Notes under the pieces: model-generated | Told to the model about the DNA's origin: nothing | The model's database searches: none | Seen by the model: the letters and a program-made list of their open reading frames with translations, nothing else | In this document: piece after piece, positions 1 through 14,696 of the stretch | Layout: the number at the start of each line of letters is the position of its first letter | Position numbering within the stretch: the first letter of the stretch is position 1 | NCBI GenBank assembly: GCA_016801845.1 | Contig: CM028927.1 | Location: 11,434,001-11,498,000, forward strand | Direction of reading: 5' to 3' | DNA from: Polydactylus sextarius | Lineage: Eukaryota; Chordata; Actinopteri; Polynemidae | DNA: 64,000 bases | Position numbers and translations under genes: made by a program

Positions 1-198
1 GCTGTCCATTTCCACCATTTTAAAATTTACTTTGCCTCGTAACTTTCTTTTCCACTGGGCTCTTCTCTCTCTCAGCATTGTGGGGGAGAAGAATTTGCCT
101 TTTTTTTTTTTTTTTTTTTTTGCTAGGTCAATTTTTTACACTTTATCCAATCTGTTCTGAATTTTCTTCTCTTTTCTGTATTCTGTTCTCCTCTGCAG
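1..198 (+). other. 3' end of an intron upstream of the linker exon
   Basis: Non-coding sequence before the first visible exon. It contains a poly-T run at about 101-121 and ends in a pyrimidine-rich tract with the acceptor CTCTGCAG at 191-198. The upstream exon, expected to encode the end of CUB 2, is outside the window. Confidence 0.7.
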
Positions 199-276
199 TG
201 AAGCGATCAGTAGATTTTAAATCACGGGGCGTTAAATTATTCCCTGGCAAAGACTCCGGCAACAAGTTTTCAATAA
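199..276 (+). CDS. csmd1: csmd1 exon: linker between CUB 2 and Sushi 2
   Basis: 78-bp exon, phase 1 in and phase 1 out, encoding about 26 residues with no cysteine and many basic residues (KRSVDFKSRGVKLFPGKDS). In human CSMD1 the spacer between CUB 2 and Sushi 2 is longer than the other inter-domain spacers and has this same motif. The acceptor is CTCTGCAG just before 199 and the donor is GTGAGT from 277. The last base A joins TA of the next exon to make Ile. The exon is symmetric, so skipping it would keep the frame and shorten the spacer. The linker has no known activity of its own. Confidence 0.85.
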
Positions 277-1156
277 GTGAGTTCACATCTTAATGTCACT
301 TTGGCTAATGAACTGACGTGTGATGCCTTGATCTGGCTTGGATTGGCTTTTTTTTTGTTTGTTTTTTAAGTTTTGCTTTTGTTTTTTCATTCTGTCTCTC
401 AGAAAGACTGTTACATCCAATTCAACATGTTTGTGCCACTGATTATTACCTTTGCAGGCAACATGTGGCAACAGCAATCACAGACACATAGTGCAAAACA
501 CTCTGACGTAAAAAAAAAAAATGTGACAGCACAAATATGTTGAAAATGCAACAGCCTTTATAAGAGCATGCTTTTTGCTATTCTTGACAACTATATATTT
601 TTTGTTGTTTGATGTTTTGTGTATGTGTTTTGGTCATGGTGTTTTGGTTTATGCATGCTGCTTCACGGCTTGCTTTGATATATTTAATCATGGCTTGTTC
701 TGATGAGCTTAATCATGGTTTGTTTTGGCTTGCTTTGGGCTTGTTCAGGAAATGTGAATCAGCTGTTGTAATAGTGTAACCCCCCACCCCCACCCACCCC
801 CTTCCTCTTCTCTTCTCTACCTTATGTACGCCAGAGAACCTACTGTTTTGCTCTTTGCACCTGTTTTTGACAGTAACCCCTTAGTGGAAAATTAAGGCAG
901 ATTGCAGATTTAATATTCCAGTCTTCCTGCCAGAGAATCTGAGATCTGAATTTTGCAGATGGAAATACAATCCTTCAATTATTTTACTGCGCTATATTTT
1001 GTCCACCCAGAAAATGACAATAACATTATTCCATTACGACAAAGAGAGACACAATAGCAAAGACACTGGGGTTGGGAAGACAAGTTCACCATTCAACAAC
1101 ATTAATAATCATCAGCAGAGTAAAAAAATGCTTCACATTTTAAGTGGTGCTGAGCC

Positions 1157-1248
<92 letters not shown>

Positions 1249-4200
1249 CACTCAAAAGTACTATGAAACCACAAATGAAATAAGTGTTTCTATTTCCTTC
1301 AGTATTTGGACCTCATTAAAATAAGTTGTGTGAGATGCAGCTGATTTTATTCAGTGTCCGATATACACACTACTGAAACGTGTGAATTACTATAAAATAA
1401 ATCATTTATTGGAATGGACTGAGAGTTGGCCCCAATGTGAAAGTATTTCGATTAGGATCAGGGACAAAAAACTTGGATTGGGACAACCCTTTTTTAATAC
1501 ACTGCACATAAATCCAATAAGTTCCTCACTGATTTTCTGCTCTTCTTTTGGCACCATCACTGTCTCCTTTAACTCTTTGAGATCCCAAGTTCTACAAATA
1601 AAACTGTTTAAAACATAAAACATCAGTCATTATCTGAATACCCCCAGCCTATTGGGTAAAAGAACAAGACACATCTCCAAACAAGTGAGCAGTAACTTTG
1701 ATACCATGGTTTCACTTATTAAAGCCAATTGACCTCAGATATTCCAGAGTTATTTTATATGTGATTTCTCACTGCTTTATCTCTTTATTAGGCTGCTTCT
1801 TCTATTGTCTCTTTGTCTCTCTCATACACATACAAGCACATACACTCACATTATAACCATTCATGAAGGTCAGTTGTTGTGAAATGTATCTAATTTGTCT
1901 TTAATCTTAAACAAGATAGCGCACACGGTTAGTGAACACAAACACACACACATTTGCACTTTAGTACATAATCATAAATACTGAACACCCATACAGTGAG
2001 CACATATTTGCATACCTGCAAGGACACATGCAAACACATGCACATATGCATCGATACAAGGATGCACCAGTATATAAAGGAAACACAATGCTGCACCACC
2101 ACATATGTACATAAATAGACTATGTTTGTCCATATTGTGAATTAGTTTGCATGCTTGGTACTGATCCTTTTTTTTTTTTTTTTTAACATCTCTGAATTAT
2201 TTTCTCATTTTGTTGTGTTTGTGTGAATTTACATTTATGGGTGAATCTATTAAACACTGTATGAGCTAATGGAAAAGTGATGAGCTGAACATACACAACA
2301 GAGACATAGTACATTGCAGATTTATCAGGTTGCCTGACAGGTTGGAGAGTCATGGTTGAGGTTTGATTTTGCAGATGTGAATTTGCATGTTAATTAGCGT
2401 GACTCTGATTGGTTCAGGTGCTAATTTGCTCTGCTTGGACTGGTTTTACTCTTCAGTGGAGCATAAAGCCTTTTTGTGTGTGTGTGTCTGTTCATGTCTT
2501 TGCACGTGTTTGACTTTTATTCATGTGTCTTTATGTATATTCATATATGTGTCAGTGTATCTCTTTTTATGTGTACGTGAGTGTGTTGTCATAGTACTGA
2601 TACTGTAACCAGTCCCTCTGTTATGTAGTGTAAGTAGTCCAGATGGTCAAATTAGCCGCTCCAACAAAGCAACAAACTATCTACTCAAATACACACATGC
2701 ACAATGACGTACCAACCACCTGCTGGGTCTGTTGATGCAAACTGGACATGTACATGCATGTTATTCAGATAGCCAGTGCAGTGTGGGTGTCAGGGTGATC
2801 GCGTGAAAGCAGGAAGTGAGCTGTATAATCATTCAGCTTATGTTTGTTGCACCTAATTTATTTCTCTGGCATATCAGTTTGACATGTGACCAACTGTTTT
2901 TCTTTTTTGTTTGTTTGTTTTATTTGTTTAGTTTTTTTGTTTAGTTTTGTTTTTGTTTTGTTTTTTTGTCAGTGTTCACAAATAATGTTTTTTAATTACT
3001 GCCAGAAAAAGGACAGTCTTAAATGAATAAATAAATAATAACATTTTGGGGAACTGCGTTCAGAGCAAAAAAAAAAAAAAAAAAAAAAAAAAATTGTTTT
3101 AATGAGAACTTTTTAGATGAGTCATGAGAATATAGCAAAAGTATTAATAGCGTAATTCCACATTCAAAAATAATGCACTCATATTAATCAAATGAATAAT
3201 CTCACTGTTACAGTATCGTCTAGTTGCTGCTGAAAGAAGCTGAATATTCTACTACACATGATTAGTTGTGTTCCAGTCCATGCATTTGAATATCAAAATA
3301 CACCATGGGGTGTTTTTGTTGGTGTATAGCCGAAGTAAATAAGCACACCAAGACAGTTTCCCCCTCTAGTAATATTCTACTGACACCAGATATTAGGAAA
3401 GGATGAACAACTGGAAAAAACATTTAAAACCCCTCTGAGTGCCCTAATTTTACTTTCACTGGTATAAATGAAAGATAAGGCAAATTCAAGGATTATTCAA
3501 ATAATTTTACTTTCACCCAAAGATCTCATTAAGAAATACAAGTGACCCCATCACACGTGGTCCTAAATTGAGTAAAACTGGGTCATCAATGGACTGCGGC
3601 TTGTTAATGCAGTGTATTACTAGTAATACTTTTGTTGTGTGCTATCCCAACAGCTTTGTGGCACATGACGGATTCTTCTTAGTATTAGAAAAAAAGAACC
3701 ATAGAAAAAAAAAGAGTTTGAATGTATAATGTGTTTTGAATTGGAAAGGTTTTAAAATGGAAAGCTTTAGAATTGGAATGGAGTTGTTTGTTTTTTGCAT
3801 TTTTCCACATACCTGACAGCTAAGCTTCTTTGGCTTTTCTTGACTAGACACATAAACTTTGTGCTTTTTCTCTCCGCACACTGCCTATTGCTTTAAGTTA
3901 ACCCAGCAGCTATGTTTCTTGAAAGTTTCATAACTTTTGAAAGCTCACGAGGAAGATGAGATTCTGAATGTCTGGGCTTTATGAAAACAACATTTCTATA
4001 GAGTTGTGTCTTTTAGGGAAAGTCTCTCTATAGAGAAAGAGTTATTTATATGGAAAAAGGAAAAGACCAAGAGGAAGACTGACCAGAAAAGATTAAGAGG
4101 CCAAACAAGATAGAGCAAACAAACAGAAAAAAATGAATGACAGGAAAAGAAATAAAGAAAATAATAATACAAGACATGTCAGACAGACAGAGACAGACAA

Positions 4201-7200
4201 GTAAAGATGCATCGTGCCAGATTACATGTTTGTCATGATGCTGGAGTCTAAAAGTATTTGTACAGTTCTGTCTGTTGTCTCTGTTCTACCGCTGTGATGT
4301 TTGTGAGTGTTACTGTCAAGATTAGTTCCCTGAGAAAATTAAGATTGTATCTGGAATGCCTTCCTCACCGTCTAACTCATATGTCTCCTGGTCTGTGTAA
4401 GATGTTTCTCCTTCCACCTGTTTCCTCCTGCCTGTAAAGTAAATAAGTGGCAAGGCAGGTGGAGAGCTCAAAATTTTCTGGGGAAGACTGAATTGAATGC
4501 TGAATGACAGTTGTAGATTCATGCCACAGTGCATTGAAGCTTTTCTTTGCTATTGATTTGTTAGGAAACACCATGTAACTACAGTATTTACTTATTCATA
4601 ACACCTATTGCTGATATTCAGTATCAACCATGGATGCACATATAATCTACCTGTCTCCAACTCTCAACCTGTCTGTCTCACTGTGTAGTACATGAAGGTG
4701 GTGTAAGACAGGCGTCCAACTCCTGCCCTGATCCGGGAGAGCCAGAGAATGGAAAACGTTATGGCAATGACTTCAGGTATTATTTACACTCATAAATATA
4801 TCTACATTGACTTAAAATTGTGTTTGCTTTTAGACAAAGAGGAACACATGTATGCATCTGCACAAGCAGCACGGACATGTAGTTTTTCCTCTTTTTCTGT
4901 ACAGTTGACTTTCTGTGTACTGTGCGTATGTGATTTTTTTTTTTTGTGTGTGTGTTTGTGTTTTTGTTTGTAGCATTGGCAGTGTGGTGCAGTTCAGCTG
5001 TGGAGAAGACTATGTTCTCCAGGGCAGTAAAACCATTAGCTGCCAAAGAGTGGCTGAAGTCTTCGCAGCCTGGAGTGACCACAGACCGGTCTGTAAAGGT
5101 AAGAAAAAGCTTTCCATACAGATCTGACAGCACGGTGACACACCCTGCCTACACTCTCGCTCATATAAACATAGACAGGTGATGGAAGAGGCTGTAGTCA
5201 CAAAAGAGAGAATGCTTTATAGAAACTCTCGAGCCCCTGTACACTGCCTCAAAATGTTGCCTCTGTGTTGCGTTGGCCTCTCCTCAGCACAAGTTTGAGT
5301 TCATCAAGGCTGCTTTTGTAGTAGGAAAAAAACCCAATGCTGTTTCAAGCCTCTGGCTATAAAATTAGGAAACAAAACAGTGTATGATCCAATATTTGCA
5401 GCCTCACTAACAAGCAGCAGTTATATGCTCCTGTTAGGGTTGTTGTGATAGAAATTGTTCAGGGCCTAAAATTACAGCCGTTATCATAAACATAGTATAC
5501 AGCAGGTAATCACTCTGTCAGCAAGCACCAGTTCTGATCATTATTGCTTAATGTTTCATATAAATCAATAGCAATTTGCAATCCAATTTTCACAAAATAT
5601 GTAATCTGCTCACAGTACGGTGACACAAGTGACGACAGATTTACAGTTTTAATTACATGGTGACAGCTGTGTGTTTTTTGTCATTTCTCTAAGTGCTTTA
5701 ATAATTCATACATTTACATACATCATTCTTCAGATTTTCTTGCTGGTCTGGTTTCACATCTTCCACTGTTTTACTCTGAGACTTGCGACACACACACACA
5801 CACATACACAGGGTGGACTGAAACAGAGAGAGGGCGTCTGTCATGTTAAATGCCAAAGTCGTTTGTCATGTCTCCCTTCAGTGGGCTTCAGACTGTGGCT
5901 GGAGACACATACTTCAACATAAAAAACAATATTCACTGTGTGTGGGTCCTTGTGCGTGTGTGCACATGGGAGCGAGAACTACTTTAATAGTTAACAAATA
6001 ATCACTGAGAGATAGAATTGAAAAGGAGAAGGTGGAGGCACAGAAACAGAGGCAAAAAGGATAGGCAAGGAAAAGCAGAGAAATGTTACGCTTACTCTTT
6101 CTGCTTAAATTATAGCTCCTCTGAAAGCAAAACTCTCCAGCATATGAACATTAGCATATGAACATCTGCTTACTTTGGAATAAATGAGTGATGCAACATT
6201 TAAGCAAAATATATTTATAGTGTTTGCAACATAGTGCATAATAATTTCTGCTTCTAGGGATTTCTCATTCAAAACAATAACAAATGACAGTCAGGGCACA
6301 TTGTGAAGTATCATCATATTGTGAAGGATTCAATCAACTTCTTGTGGTTTGGATTCAGTGCTCATTTTTAGCAGGAGCCAAATTATCTACAGGAGGTTTG
6401 TTCCTGACCAAAACCAGTGAACCAAGTGATTAAAGTTTGTAAAAACACTGAATAAACATTAAAAGTGGTTTCTTTCTTCATTTTGTTTCTCTGATGCCTT
6501 ATAATCCAGGCATTTAGGAGGGTTTTAGCCAGGAGCAGCCAAAACTAATGGATCCTGTGATTAAATGTGGTAAAGACCAGTATTTCTGAGCCCTCTTCTG
6601 TGAGCACACCATGCATTGGATGTGCTATGAGCTGAGATGAAGCTGGCTATATATATAGTTAAAAGCTTGGGATCCAAGATAAAAGGGAATATGATACCTC
6701 TGACAAGTGACCAAATGTAGTGAACAGTTACAATGATGAAAATTAATAACTGCAGGAAACATTTTAGATAAAGTAATTAAGCAAGTCAGCAGATATTATG
6801 ATATAGCCTTTGGTCAGTTTTTGAGATTTTAATGTGGGAAGGTTCCATCCATCTAAACCTGGAGGTTGATATTGTGATTAGGTTCTATATCGTCTAGTCT
6901 ATCAGCCTTCTTCCTATGTGAGGTCAAAGTGAAATGTCAGCTACAGCAGTACAGCAGCCTTGATTCCATGGGGTTTCAGCATCTTGCTCATTTACACCTG
7001 AACAGGTTAGTGCTGCTCAGTCATCGGTCCTGCTCTTTTGCCCTAGAGGACAGAGTCTAACTACTAGCCTCAGCTGCTACTACAGGTGTCTCTCGTGAAA
7101 CAGACACATGGGGGGGGACTGGTGTTGCCATGACAGCAAAGATCCCTGTAAGCAGACAGGACATCACCTGAACAATTCAGTTAGGATATGATGCTCGCTT

Positions 7201-10025
7201 GAGGTCTGATTGGACCCTGCCAATCAACCTTATTATCCAACTCATTATCAGAGATATGATAGTGCTGATACCCCTTGATTGGCTCTTTAATATTGTCACA
7301 GGCTCTTGGGTATTCATCATCACAAAATACATTATAATGAGCAATTAAATATACCTACTGACATTAAGCCAATCAACTCTTGCATTTACCTGCATGTGAT
7401 GATGGGCTAAACGTCCCCAAAGGGTGATTGCCTATGACATTAAAAGTCAATCTCATGTTTTCCCCTGAAGCAGTGAATAGTTAAAAGAGTGACCTCCATC
7501 ACCATGAAACAGATCCATCAGTCTCCAGTCAGCAGGGATGTTTGATGGGAAAGTATGTAGGCAGGCAAGGTGAGACACTTCTACAGAGCTGCTGTAACTT
7601 GTGAATAGAAGCTGCGCATTAATAAAATGCTTTTGAATTTCAAGCAACATAATATTTGTATTCTCAGCACGAACAACTGTTCAGTGAGCAACTTTTGGAC
7701 AAAGCCATGACAAAATACACCATCCTGCTCCATGGTTGTTGCTAAGTAACTAGTGATTCTGTTCTAGTTGATCTTTGTTATTCTAAGCATCTCACAATGG
7801 AGGGCACTGTTACTCCAGCATGGTCCCCTAATACAAGATGTATAAACTCAATTTATACTACATGTGCCAATAGGAAACAGGAACAACATTCATATGTATT
7901 GTTCATAGTTCATGACATGATTTTTGAACAACCTACTTGGGAACATATTGAATGGTCCACATTCCACACTTGTTAGAAAAATAATGTCACTGGAAATGAC
8001 GAACTTCTTTCTTTTTGCTACTCATGCTATTGCTGCTGTGTGTAATTGTGATGCAGTGTGTTTCTGTCCTACTTCGGTGAAACACAAAGGCCCACATCTT
8101 CAAAAATCCCATAAATCCTAGAATAACAATATTAAAGTTTCTTGAAGAACATGATATATGTCACACAGGAATCATATCTTTTTCACAACAGTCCTGGGAC
8201 TCTATTTGAGCTATATGCCAGGAGTCCTCAAAAGAAAATAAAATAAAAGAAAAAAGAACAGTAAAGGAAATATACATTTGAAGCATGAAAAAGAGTGTTG
8301 TAGTGCCAGAGGCTTGCATAAAAAGCATATAGTAGAATATAGAAACTACTGTTCTGTTTTAAAACTTTAGTTGAAAAAAATCAGTTTTCTCTTAGAAACA
8401 AAAAGCCAATATTGACCTTCTGAAAATAAAAAAGGCACGAGAGAAGGGCTAAAGCTAGACTAGTAGAATAGTCTTTGAGCAGAATAAACTTGGACTGTGG
8501 ACTGTGACTCTTATCATTAATGACGCCTTGTATTTTCTACACTCTTTCCTCAGCCAGCAACCAGGAAATAATATTATCATCCTGTAGGCATCCAATCAAA
8601 GTGTGTAGTGATGTGTATATAAAGATAGAGGCGATACGTTCCAACCATATCACGTCAGTCTCTGTTTCACAGAAAGTGCATGTGTGTCAAAAAAGGATCC
8701 AGTTCAAGCTATGTAAACACAGCACAGTCAGAAAAGGGAGCTGGAGCAGGCTCACATTATAAATAGAGATACTACAGCATCAGCAGGTGGGGTGATGATG
8801 GGCTCAGTAATGGCCACACATCAACTCATCTTATTCTCTCAAATATCTCTCCCTAAGCTGCTGCATCAGGCTTCTAAGAGACGCTGATGGTTCTACATCT
8901 AGTGGTTATACAGCACTTTGAAATGCATCCAGATTTTGTTTTGATTTAATAGTTGATTTAAAATTTAAATACACAGAGACATGAGTAATTACAAAAGACA
9001 TATCGGCTCAGTTTTGGGACAGCTGTAGTAATATGTAGTTCAAGAAAAGGCCTCGGGTATTATTATCTGTTGACTGGGTTTCTGTTAAATATGGCCTTTT
9101 TCAAATGATTTTCTCAGTTTAAATATATTAAATGTGAAGCTTACCTCAGATTTAATTAATTAAGGTACCCACAATGTTTGAAGAGGTGTACTGAGCTGGT
9201 GGAAATGCCAATTTCATACTAGAGTGTGTAGGCCAACAAAAAAAAAAAATGTGCTGCATCTGCATAAACACAACCTGATTTGTACCACTCCATCCACCTT
9301 GGAACGAAGTGTGTGCCAAGTGCGTTTATTTAGAGCCATGAAATTACCTAACAGACGCAAGGGAAAAAGTATGTACTTGATCCCAATGAAAATGGCCATG
9401 TGCCGTTGTTTACACCTCCACTGGCTTTGCAGGCACATGAAAATAATAATATTTTAGCTTGAGCTCAACAGGTAATCTCACACAGGAGAACAGAAAAGCC
9501 CTAATTGTGCTTTAATTAAAGGTGCATTTGAAGTACAAAGTACAGTGTCCTTATTTAGTGTACTTTGCTTCATCGTGTTCAACAAAAATGGAATGGCTGT
9601 GTCTAGCAGAACACAATTCAGATTTGACCTTTACATCCAGACCAGCCAATAGCTAAAGTGGAAACTCATGAATAACATTGAGAGAGGCAATCTGTCAGGA
9701 AAGGAAGCATCAAGCCAGCTGACTTATTAAAGGGTCACTTCTGTCAAAACACGTAAATACAGCTAAATGTGTCTTTTGGAACATTAGAGGGAAAATAAAG
9801 TGAATGTATCTTGAAAATTTGACCTTTATATCAAAACAGTGAACCAACAGAACGAGACAGATAAATAAAAAAAAATGAAAGACGAGAGGGACAGAGTGGT
9901 AATCACTTTATTAGATACAATGAAACAATTTACCAAACTTAATAAAAATAAACCACAAAAACAGCCATCAAACTGCAATGTCCTGCTGTCCACTTCTACT
10001 ACGCTTTATATGAGAGAGCGAGAGA

Positions 10026-10060
<35 letters not shown>

Positions 10061-10121
10061 TGTGTGTGTCCATGTGGCACCTTGATTAATGGACAGATGG
10101 CAAGGCCACCGAGCCAACTTG

Positions 10122-10206
<85 letters not shown>

Positions 10207-12743
10207 TGTGTTTGTGTTTTTGTGCACTTGTGCACGTGAACTCTAGGTGAGTTCAGTTGATCAGCCTGAATATACTGACTCAACCAACAGTGCTATATGT
10301 CAGTCTGACACACACACACACACACACATCTTCAAACGGGAAACACTGAAAAGAAAGGAGGAAGGAGAAGACAGAAATCGATGTGTACTCACTGTACAAC
10401 AACTAAACTAAATGATCGTCTTTCACACTATGTGTGATTGTGTGTTGTACTCTCTCTGTCTCCCTCTATGTGTGTGTGTGTGTGTGTGTGTCTGTGTGTC
10501 TGTGTGCGCCCATTAACGCTCTAACCAGAGCAAGAGCCAGTGGAACGCTCTGTGCCAGCTTAATGATGTCATCAATCATCCTGTGTGTCCATTGGTCAAT
10601 CTACAGTATCTGCTCTTTTAGGCACCCAGTTAAAACAGTCATTTCTGCCTTTTGGCAAAAACCAAATCAAAGCAAAAACAAAGTATAAAACTTAGCATGA
10701 CCACATTAACTTAATAACAAAAATTTATAATTTGCTTGACATGTATTTCACTTATATATTGTGATACTGTTGTTGGTGCCATTTAAAAAAAAAAAAAAGA
10801 AAGAAACTTTCATATATAATGCAGACAATAGGTACTTCAACATTAACATCAACATGATAAACTGACAACTAATATCTGCATCGTTGTGACTGACAGATCA
10901 ATAGAATATACCCTCTAACCATTTTTTTTTTAAATTTCATTTTAAATGAAATTTAAAATTTTACTTTAATGAGAACTTTATGGTGATGGTTCTTTTATAT
11001 ACCAATTCACCTTAATAATTAATTTTCTTTGATGAAGAAAAATCAAATTTAATAATCAGCCTTGCTTGCGGGTACTTTGTGATAGACTAAATGATTATAT
11101 TGTCACTATGGGTAGATTTTATAAGCTTCTAAATGACTTTATTTATGACTGAGTATGTAAACAGCAAGTAGTATACTAGGAATTTTTTTTATCTCTTCAT
11201 AGTCACTCAATAGCCAAGCGTAGGATTTACAAAGTAGCTTGTAAGAATAAAAAAAAAAAAAAAAAGTTGTTATTCAATGTTATTTTTTTTTTTTTTTATT
11301 ATTTGATTTAAAGTTACCTTTATGATCTCTGGTTAGGTTGTAGGGTCAGACAGACAATCTGGAACAGGTAGGGGTTAATTGTACTTGATATGCTTCAGCA
11401 GGTATTGCTATATGGATAACTGGTCTTTCACGGGGGGGGCGACTCACTAACTGCAAATGCATCTTGCTGAAAAAGCAGCATAGTTATAGACCTTGAGCGT
11501 AAAGCAGACATCAAACTGAAGGAAACACTTATGATTTTCTGCTATGCTAGAACAGAGAACCAAATCAAATACTGTGAAGCTGAAAACTGTTAAAATTCAT
11601 ACTCAAAAACATCTTTCACAGAAACCTTCCTGTTGCTTACGGGTCAAGTCAGTTATGCTCTGAAGCCATGAAACAAAACTTTTGAGAACTGTGAGCAAGG
11701 GCATTAGTGCTACAGCACAAGCTTTGGCAATGTGATCCTTGCCTGAAACATCATTTAATTTTGGTCCAATGGTTTATGTGGGTGCGTATATTTGTGTGAA
11801 TGTGTTAGAGTGAGAGAGAGAAACTGAGACTCCTGGGGGAATCCAGTTGATCTGACTATATAAACTGAAACAAGAAAATGTTGTTATACACACAAACACA
11901 CGCTTGCACACACACACATGCGCTCTCTCTCTGGGGTCCCTGCCTAAAGCATTGAGTTAATCTCACTCATGATTCCAACAATATGCTTTTAGTACCAGAT
12001 AGACCTCATCAAAATTTTTAATTTAATCTGGAATTCATTATCACTTCAATGATAGTGTGGCCCTTTTGGCTTCAAGCCCTCTATACTGTGTGCCAGTATA
12101 AATAATGATGAGGAGCAGAGAAAGAGACTCAGAGACAAAGTTACGCAGACTGAGAGACAGGCAGAGAGAGTGAGACAACCATTATGAAAATATCCCATCA
12201 CCAGCAGTAGTTTGGCACCCAAAGTCTTACTTAATATTGGCATTCTAGCACACTGTGTTTATTCTATATCGCAGTGCATCAATGAAATCTGTCATTTCCA
12301 GTGACAAACATACAAACAATAACCAAGCTCTGCAGATGTTTTATCTCAATGTTTTTTTTATTTATAGTGGATGTCTTCTCTGTCTTTGTTTTTGGCCAGT
12401 AAACGTTGGGAGACTGTTTTGGGGTTAAAAAAATTGTAAAAAAAAAAATCTATTGTACACTGCTGGTCTGACACCAGACTGCATAAAAATAAGCTATCAA
12501 CTAGACTGAGAAAAAAGGAGGACATTTAGTTACAATATTGCTTACAGGCAGTTGATGGAGACCAAAACAAAAGCTAAAAGTAACAATACCAAATGAATAC
12601 TTAAGAAGTTTTCTGTCATTTGGATGGGTAAATAAGCAAGTATTTGCTAACAGGATGCTCTTAATGTGTCAGTTTTATTCATAGAACTTCTTCTGTTGCC
12701 ACAAATGACCAAAAAGTAAAATCTGTCACTTTGCAGGAATAGA

Positions 12744-12786
<43 letters not shown>

Positions 12787-13684
12787 GAGTATATTAAATG
12801 ATTGGGTCACAATTTATGGTGCTTTAATGTCTAAGTAAAATGTACAAATGACTAGAAGAGCTAGCAAGAAAATGGAGATAAAAAGAGAGTGACAGATACT
12901 AAGTAGATGATGAAGTGTAAAGTGAAGCATGAACTGCAGACAATGGCTGATAGAGGGACAGAGACGCCTTGAACAAAAAGCGCAGAGAGAAAGACAGGGT
13001 TACAGACAGACAGATGCAGGCCGAGAGACGGATGGAGTTTAATATAAATTATGGGATGTTAGCTCCTGTGGTAATTCTGGTGATAACTCTCCCCGCACTG
13101 TCGCTATAGCAACACCGTGCCCATTCTGCTGTTGGCACGGTGATGGGCTGGCCATTCGTTCAGGCCACGCTGATTAAGCTGTCAACGTACACACACTGTT
13201 ACTAAGACACACACACTCTTTGACACATGCAGATAAATCATTTCTCACGTGCAGCCCAACACACACTCGCACACAAAATTCACACACACCTCATCAGTGT
13301 GTATCTATCAGTGTATAAATTGCAGTGAGCTGAACACAAGAGAAGGTCATCTGAAGATGCATTGTGAATTAGAGAAACAAGCATCAACTAGGCTCAGTCA
13401 GGGGAGACTCAGGCAGAGATCCAGTAGACAGGGGAACACTGACAGAGAGACAGACAAGAGATATAAGGTGTCTCTAAGGTGTCTTGTACTTGTTCTGACA
13501 CTCTCTTACAGCACCTCATGGACACACCCCATTACACACACAAAGAAACACACAGACACTGTGCTATGATTCTTTTACTTGTCCCTTGCCTTTACTCCAA
13601 CTAGTAGCAGCCTAGGTGTGTGACCGGAGGTGCTTGTAAGAATGTGTTTCTGCAAGTTGCGTGTGGGTGGTGAATATATATATT

Positions 13685-13757
<73 letters not shown>

Positions 13758-13782
13758 GTATATATATATATATATATATACA

Positions 13783-13820
<38 letters not shown>

Positions 13821-14639
13821 GTTATAGGTACCCCCCACATGTTTTGTTTTAGCAGTGCTTTAAAAACTATACATATTATTTTTGTCTCACTTTCTTTATG
13901 CAGATATATTAAGAAAATGCAGGTATTTTGTACAAAGTATTTAGAACCCATGCAATGTACATCTAATTCTGGATTCAGACCCCAGATTTATTGCCCCAGC
14001 AGTGCTTCAGTGACCCAACAATCACAAGGAATAAGCTGATAACAAAGTTATTGTTCCACACCCAGATCACAGATAGACATGACTACCCTGCCAGAAACTG
14101 TTGGCAGATCCAGATGTGACAGGGGTCTCGGGATCAGCTGCTTCACTTTGGTTCACCCAAAAGAGATGCTGCAGTGACGAGCATATTGGCAAAGCATTAT
14201 GAGTTGGGGCCACCCAAAACATGCTTTAGGTCTCTTGTGACCCTCTTTATTGTACACCAAAGGGACAATTCTAGTTTGCCTCATCGGGACTTTGTGGATG
14301 TCATCCTTTGGCCATTGGCTTTTCCCATTTTGACCAAGATGAGATCAGCAGCTGGTGTCGACCCCTGTCATATGTGGATCTGCCAAGAGCTTATGGCAGG
14401 CTAGGCATGTCTGTCAGTGATCTGAGTGTGGAACAGTGACTCTGACAACAGAAGGTCACTGAAGTACTGCTGGGTCAATAAATCTGGGGATGGCTGGAGT
14501 CTGAATCCAGCATCATAAGTACATTTCATGGGTTCCTAAATACTTTGTACAAATTTCCTATATTTTCTTTTTATACCTGCATAAAGAAAGTGAGAGATAC
14601 ATACAAAAAAGTGGGGTGCCTATAACGTTTGTCTCTCTG

Positions 14640-14696
<57 letters not shown>

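Larger units (their letters stand above)
277..4688 (+). other. intron, 4.4 kb
   Basis: No coding exon recognised. It contains a (TA)n tract at 1160-1207 running directly into (AG)n to 1245, poly-T at 2169-2184, TTTG-rich sequence at about 2898-2970, and 27 A residues at 3067-3093. The donor is GTGAGT; the acceptor CTGTGTAG at 4681-4688 follows a mixed pyrimidine tract. Confidence 0.75.

Noticed and set aside
10006..10283. Open frames on both strands rich in Cys-Val or Thr-His
   Set aside because: They are translations of the GA and TG microsatellites.
14174..14404. A 76-residue open frame inside the palindrome
   Set aside because: It lies in the loop and right arm of the inverted repeat and resembles no transposase I know.
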